From NCBI RefSeq assembly GCF_016545825.1, contig NC_052620.1:5642001-5706000 (forward strand): a stretch of DNA of 64,000 nt. The letters are read 5' to 3'. Below the pieces are notes generated by a model. That model had not been told where the DNA came from, did not search any database, and saw nothing but the letters and a program-made list of their open reading frames with translations. The DNA is from Eucalyptus grandis (lineage: Eukaryota > Streptophyta > Magnoliopsida > Myrtales > Myrtaceae). The stretch's first letter is position 1; each line of letters opens with the position of its first letter. Positions 59,423 to 64,000 of this stretch are shown piece by piece. The translations under genes were made by a program, and so were the position numbers.

Positions 59423-60069
59423 ACAGTTTAAGTGTTTACAGCAAATGACAGTGATAAAATAATTTAAAAAAATCCATGTCACACATAGAAAGGCATTAGT
59501 CAGAGGGTGGGTCTAAAGCAAAATAATTCAAGCTCCCCGTTTGGAAAGAACGAAAATACCACGAAAAAAAAGCTAAGGACTTGTTTCGTCCTCAAAATTG
59601 ATTAAGGCTTTAAACACTTATAAATTAATAGAAAGACGTATAAACTATGATGACAACACAACTAATAAATTTGCAAAATTATAGTCCTGTTGAAAACTTT
59701 TATTTCTAAAGAAACTGAAATTAGAAAACTTCTTTATTTTCACTTAAAACAAAATTGCTATACATTTCAGTCAATGGAGCGGCCTAGGTTTTGCTCCTTT
59801 CTGAAGACGCGTTGCGTCAATCATTGCCCTCCCTTTCTTGCTATTCTTCTATCTTCATATAATTTAGTTTCCATGAATGAGCCGAGCTGAGCATACATGA
59901 CCAGGAATACAGCCATCAAAAGACAAACAGAGTTGCCAATTTCAAAGCAAATAAACAACACCCTATAACACTCACAAGCATAAAGACGATTGTATATATG
60001 AAGGAGGTGGTGATAGTGGGTGCTGGAATTGCCGGGCTGGCAACCACCGTGGCCTTGAAGCAGGTGGGT

Positions 60070-61032
60070 GGGTGCGTTTGGGAAGTCTTTGGGGGAAAGG
60101 TCTTTAGAAAAATGCAAACACCTTTGAGTTAAAGGTATTTTCAAAATGCAAAGTGTGTTTGGTAAATTATATTTTGAAAGCCCATTTGAAATACCTTTGA
60201 GCAAAATGGTGTTTGGGGGAATTATATTTACAAAGGGCTTTGGTGATAAAAAAATTATCTAAAAAAAAAAAAAAAAAAAGACCGGCGGGCAGTGGCGGAC
60301 GTCACTCGAAGACCTCGGCGAGGGTCGCGGCACGTCGGGCGACCACCGAAGACCACCGGCGAGGGTCGCCGGATGTCGGCGACCACCGAAGACCACGGGA
60401 GGGTCGCCGGACGTTGGGCGACCCGAAGACCATCGGCGAGGGTCGCCGGACGTCGGGCGACCTCGTGACCTCGCCGCCCCCAGATTCGGGTCACGACGAG
60501 GTCGCGCGACCTCCGGTGACCGCCGCGACCAAGATCCAGGGGGCGGCGAGGTCGCGGGAGGACCTGCCGCCCTCGAACGGGTCGTGGCGAGGTCGGCGGC
60601 CCAAACCTCGCCGCGATCCACGGCGATCGCCACGACCCAGACAGGGCGGCGGTTGCACCACTCCCCGGCGACGGTTGCCTAGGCCACCGCGACCATGCCG
60701 AGCCGTCGGCGGCCGCTCACAGCTTCGAGGAACACGTCGTCGGCCTTCAACGGAGAAGAAGATGAACAGTACCATGACGAGGGCAAAACCGGAAAAATCA
60801 AGAGTAGTTGAGGACAGTTTTGGAAGAAAATAAAAAAAAAAGTGAACAGTGTCACTTGTATGCCGAGAAAGCTGAAAGCCCAAGGCACCCCTTCACTTGC
60901 CTTGGGCTTTTAGCCTTGAGAAGGCCAGCTTTGGCCTAATGGAAATTTTAAAATTGTTCCCAAACACCCCATCTTTAGCCCAAGTATCTTTAGAAGCCAA
61001 AAGTCCTTTGCAAAGTTGATTCCAAACGCACT
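60070..61032. mobile_element. GC-rich nonautonomous DNA element inside the monooxygenase exon
   Basis: The left end gtgcgtttggga and the reversed right end gtgcgtttgga form short inverted repeats. Inner matches (gtgtttggggg near 60211 and cccaaacacccc near 60960) suggest longer or nested inverted repeats. It exactly splits the coding sequence between KQVG and GVRALVL, so it is an insertion. Between the arms is a GC-rich core (60275-60740) with tandem units. I could not settle the target duplication, so hAT-type versus another family is open. Confidence 0.75.
60307..60461. repeat. Tandem repeat of about 40 bp, four units
   Basis: Units start at about 60307, 60347, 60387 and 60424. Each begins cgaagacc and contains gagggtcgccgga and gtcgggcgacc. 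Length varies from 37 to 40 bases, so the array is not maintained in frame. Confidence 0.88.
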
Positions 61033-61385
61033 CGGTGTCCGAGCGCTCGTCCTTGAGAGATCAGAAGGGCTGCGACCGATAGGTCAGCGCTCGGCGCGCT
61101 CGGGGTTTTGGACATACTCGCCGCCCTTTATGCTCCTTTTGACAAGTAAGTTCCTTGCTAATTTGCTCTTTACACATCAACACAAAGGCCTAATTATTGT
61201 GGAATTATCGGAATAAGGTGATGAATTATTCTGCAATTGTACTAATGAACTTCCATTTCGGACACTTAATGGAACGGAAATTGTGCTTCTATTAAACACA
61301 AATTTGTAATTTCGAAACTTTTCTAATAGTAGCTTTTGCTTGGTTTTGAGAGAAAAAATGTTGCCACATGTTTTTCATAGAAATG

Positions 61386-61550
61386 TTTTTTTTTTTTTTT
61401 TTAATGAACCCTAACATCCTCTTCCCAAAGAAGGTGGGTGTGATATAAATAAATTCTCTCTTTTGTCATTTTTTTTTTTTAATGAACCCTAACATCCTCT
61501 TCCCAAAGAAGGTGGGTGTGATATAAATAAATTCTCTCTTTTTGTCATCT
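61386..61550. repeat. Two-copy direct repeat, about 80 bp
   Basis: The stretch aatgaaccctaacatcctct through ataaattctctcttt and gtcat occurs twice, at about 61402-61470 and 61480-61550, each preceded by a long T-run. It lies in the large intron of the monooxygenase pseudogene. Confidence 0.92.
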
Positions 61551-61554
61551 GTAA

Positions 61555-61722
<168 letters not shown>

Positions 61723-64000
61723 TTATTTTGTTGCAAAGTATGATGATTAGCGAGAATAAGTGACAATGTCTACAACAGTTTCTTGTTATCTTATTGTGAT
61801 AATGCGTAAATATGGAAATTGATTAACTAAAATTATTTCTTTGGCCAGTGGCTAGAAGATAGCATTAACCAATTTTCATTTTCCAAATCTAATGGGGAGT
61901 AATCAATCTTAGAGAAAAGGGAAAAGTATGCTGCAATTTTTATATTCAAAAATCTAATTGATGTGCTCCTACGTCCATTTAGAATTCTACTCGTCATTAT
62001 ATGAAGGATCCCCGAGGGAAGAATATATTGTTGTATATTTATATATATTACATGAATGGAGAGTTCTGAGGCCTGGAAAGGAGGGAGAGCAGTGAGAAGG
62101 GAATTTGTACAATTGGGATTTGATTTATTTTTCCTACTCCACATTTTTTTGATTTTTTCCCTACTAATAGATTTTTCTACTAGGATAAATACTCGAAGAA
62201 ATAACTTTACTTGCTAATATTTCGCTCTTTTGTGCTTGTGTATAAGGGGTTACATAACTAATGTCAAGACTAGAACGATTCGAGAAGTGTAATTCGCTTT
62301 GAATGATTGGTGAATCCTAAAGTCCTTCATTTAAATTTCCTACCAGCATTTAAACACTTGTTATTTCCTTTCATTTTGTTTTAAAAGATGTTTCAGAGGC
62401 TGGTTGAGTCTAGCAATTTGGTACAGGAGGAGTGTACTAATTCATTTGACTTCTTGTACTGATCTTCTACTATTTTGGTTGCACGAAATGATACCTATAT
62501 GCATTAGGAATATACCATGAAAGGGACAAGCTACACTTAAAGTTATATGTGCATATATGAATCGAGTACTTCAAAAGCTAAAGCTATTAAAGTACAGTAA
62601 AAACAATATATTTTACATCCTAGCATTCACCCTCAAGTAAATACCAATTCCGTGATGATGTAGAGTGAACTTGTTGAGTGGGTGAAGGATAAGTTGCAGC
62701 CATAACTCATAATAAAAAGGAAATGCATAAATGGGTGAAAGGGGTTGTGCATCAAGCTGAAGACTGTCGATTCTAATTTCATGTAAAATATTGTGGAATC
62801 ATTACCAATTGTTTTAAAGCCATAAAATTTTGGAGTAAATGGCTGTACAAACAACTTTAGGTGGTATCAAAGTAGGATGACCTGAATTTAACAATTTCAG
62901 GCTCTTGTTGGTATCCTCATTATATATTTTCACAATTCCATCTTAAATCAAAGTCTAGTCTATGCATGAGAGGGAGTATTGAATCATTTAAATATTGCAT
63001 AAATTTTCATCTAAAAGCTAATGGTGGTGCAAAACTTTAAGTTCTTTAAGAATATCATCCCTATGTTTACAGCTCACCTCTCAAATGTAACAATTTCAAT
63101 TATTTAATTGTTAATTCATGCATGTCTTTTAGTACGCTAAGGATAGAAAAAACATGCACACAGCAGGAACGGAGGCAAACTAAGAGTAGTTCACCGCAGA
63201 GTCTCGTTGGAGATTCTGGCAGAGATGCTTCCTCACAATATCATCCGATTCTCATCCACTTGTATCCTCTCACTTGACGATGGAACTACCATAAAGTCTA
63301 AGGTCACTATAGTGAATTTCTCATATACCTTCTTTTGAATTGAATTACAATGTGGCAACTTGCCAATTTTAATTTTCTAAGATGTGATTGTGTATTTGTT
63401 GTACGTGTAAGTTGTTATAGGATGTGATGGTGTGCACTCTGTTATGGGCCATTGGTTAGGACTTCACTCGCCAGTCTATTTAGGGCGATCGGCGGTACGC
63501 CAATTGTCCGGGTTCCCGGAGGGCCATTGATTTGGCAGCGACCTCAGGACCCACCAATTTGTGGATGTGGGAAAGAGGGCTGGTATTCTTCTTCTCAATG
63601 ACAATGAAGTGTAGTGGCATTTCGTGAGCAAGTGTCTCCCTAAAGGTACCATAGATTTAACTTTCCTATTTTTATCTTCCATTCATTGTGGAATTCATTT
63701 TTTTCTTTAATGATATTGAGCAAGCCACTTTTTTCGTGATATCTTGTATTGGAAATTAGTCGATCTGCTTTTAGTTAGAAGAAAAAAATGAAGTACTTAT
63801 AACAAATTCATAAATTGGGGGATGAATACGCATATACATATATACCAACATTTTACAAATATTTTCCAATCAATTTAGGGTGAGTCTTTTAGAATGTTAA
63901 CTTTAGTGGTAATTGCTCACCAATCTTGTTAAGCTTTGTTTGGGAGGGGAGGGGAGGGAAAATGGAAGAGGCCCAGGAAACTGAGTAAAAAACAAAATGA

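Noticed and set aside
60213..60833. 206-codon frame and antisense counterparts
   Set aside because: It results from the tandem GC-rich core of an insertion element and has no domain.

Overview
The window is nuclear DNA of a flowering plant, very probably a woody dicot. Myrtales (for example Myrtaceae) is a guess. It is AT-rich, has GT-AG introns and is dense in plant-type LTR retrotransposons, L1-type LINEs and small DNA transposons. No bacterial, organellar or CRISPR features are seen. The only apparently intact protein gene is a two-exon pectin methylesterase with a fused inhibitor pro-region (24152-26781, minus strand). A second pectin methylesterase (56204-56880, minus) is a decayed catalytic exon with no recognisable first exon.

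The backbone is a tandemly duplicated intergenic block. I call its copies A (2188-9190), B (27530-31653 plus 37463-38040), C (38110-46162) and D (51054-53134 plus 55717-55850). A is followed by the first pectinesterase region and D by the second, so the locus looks like an expanded pectinesterase array whose spacers were multiplied and reshuffled. Because the copies align, several insertions can be dated by comparison with an empty site in another copy: a LINE in C, a solo LTR in D, a MULE-type MITE in B, and a copia element at the left edge of A.

Region by region: 1-2187, the 3' part of a Ty1/copia element with its 3' LTR; 2188-9190, block A with a solo LTR; 9908-15610, a near-complete but dead LINE (minus); 15815-16305, a hAT-like repeat with a second copy at 58365-58955; 16344-21710, a second LINE remnant (plus) split by a MULE-type element (17021-17969) and by a 2.4 kb hAT-like element (18456-20871) that carries pieces of a telomere-repeat-binding-protein gene; 24152-26926, pectinesterase 1 and its TATA box; 27530-38040, block B with a MITE and two nested solo LTRs; 38110-46162, block C with a 5'-truncated LINE; 46163-51053, a full-length but mutated Ty1/copia element with matching target duplications; 51054-55850, block D with a solo LTR; 56204-56880, pectinesterase pseudogene 2; 59998-63645, a FAD-dependent monooxygenase pseudogene whose first exon is split by a GC-rich foldback insertion and which has two further recognisable exons.

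I found no convincing undescribed system. The most interesting items are the gene-fragment-carrying hAT-like element, the split monooxygenase pseudogene, the nested solo LTRs with clean target duplications, and the reshuffled spacer array. All boundaries were read by eye from the sequence.
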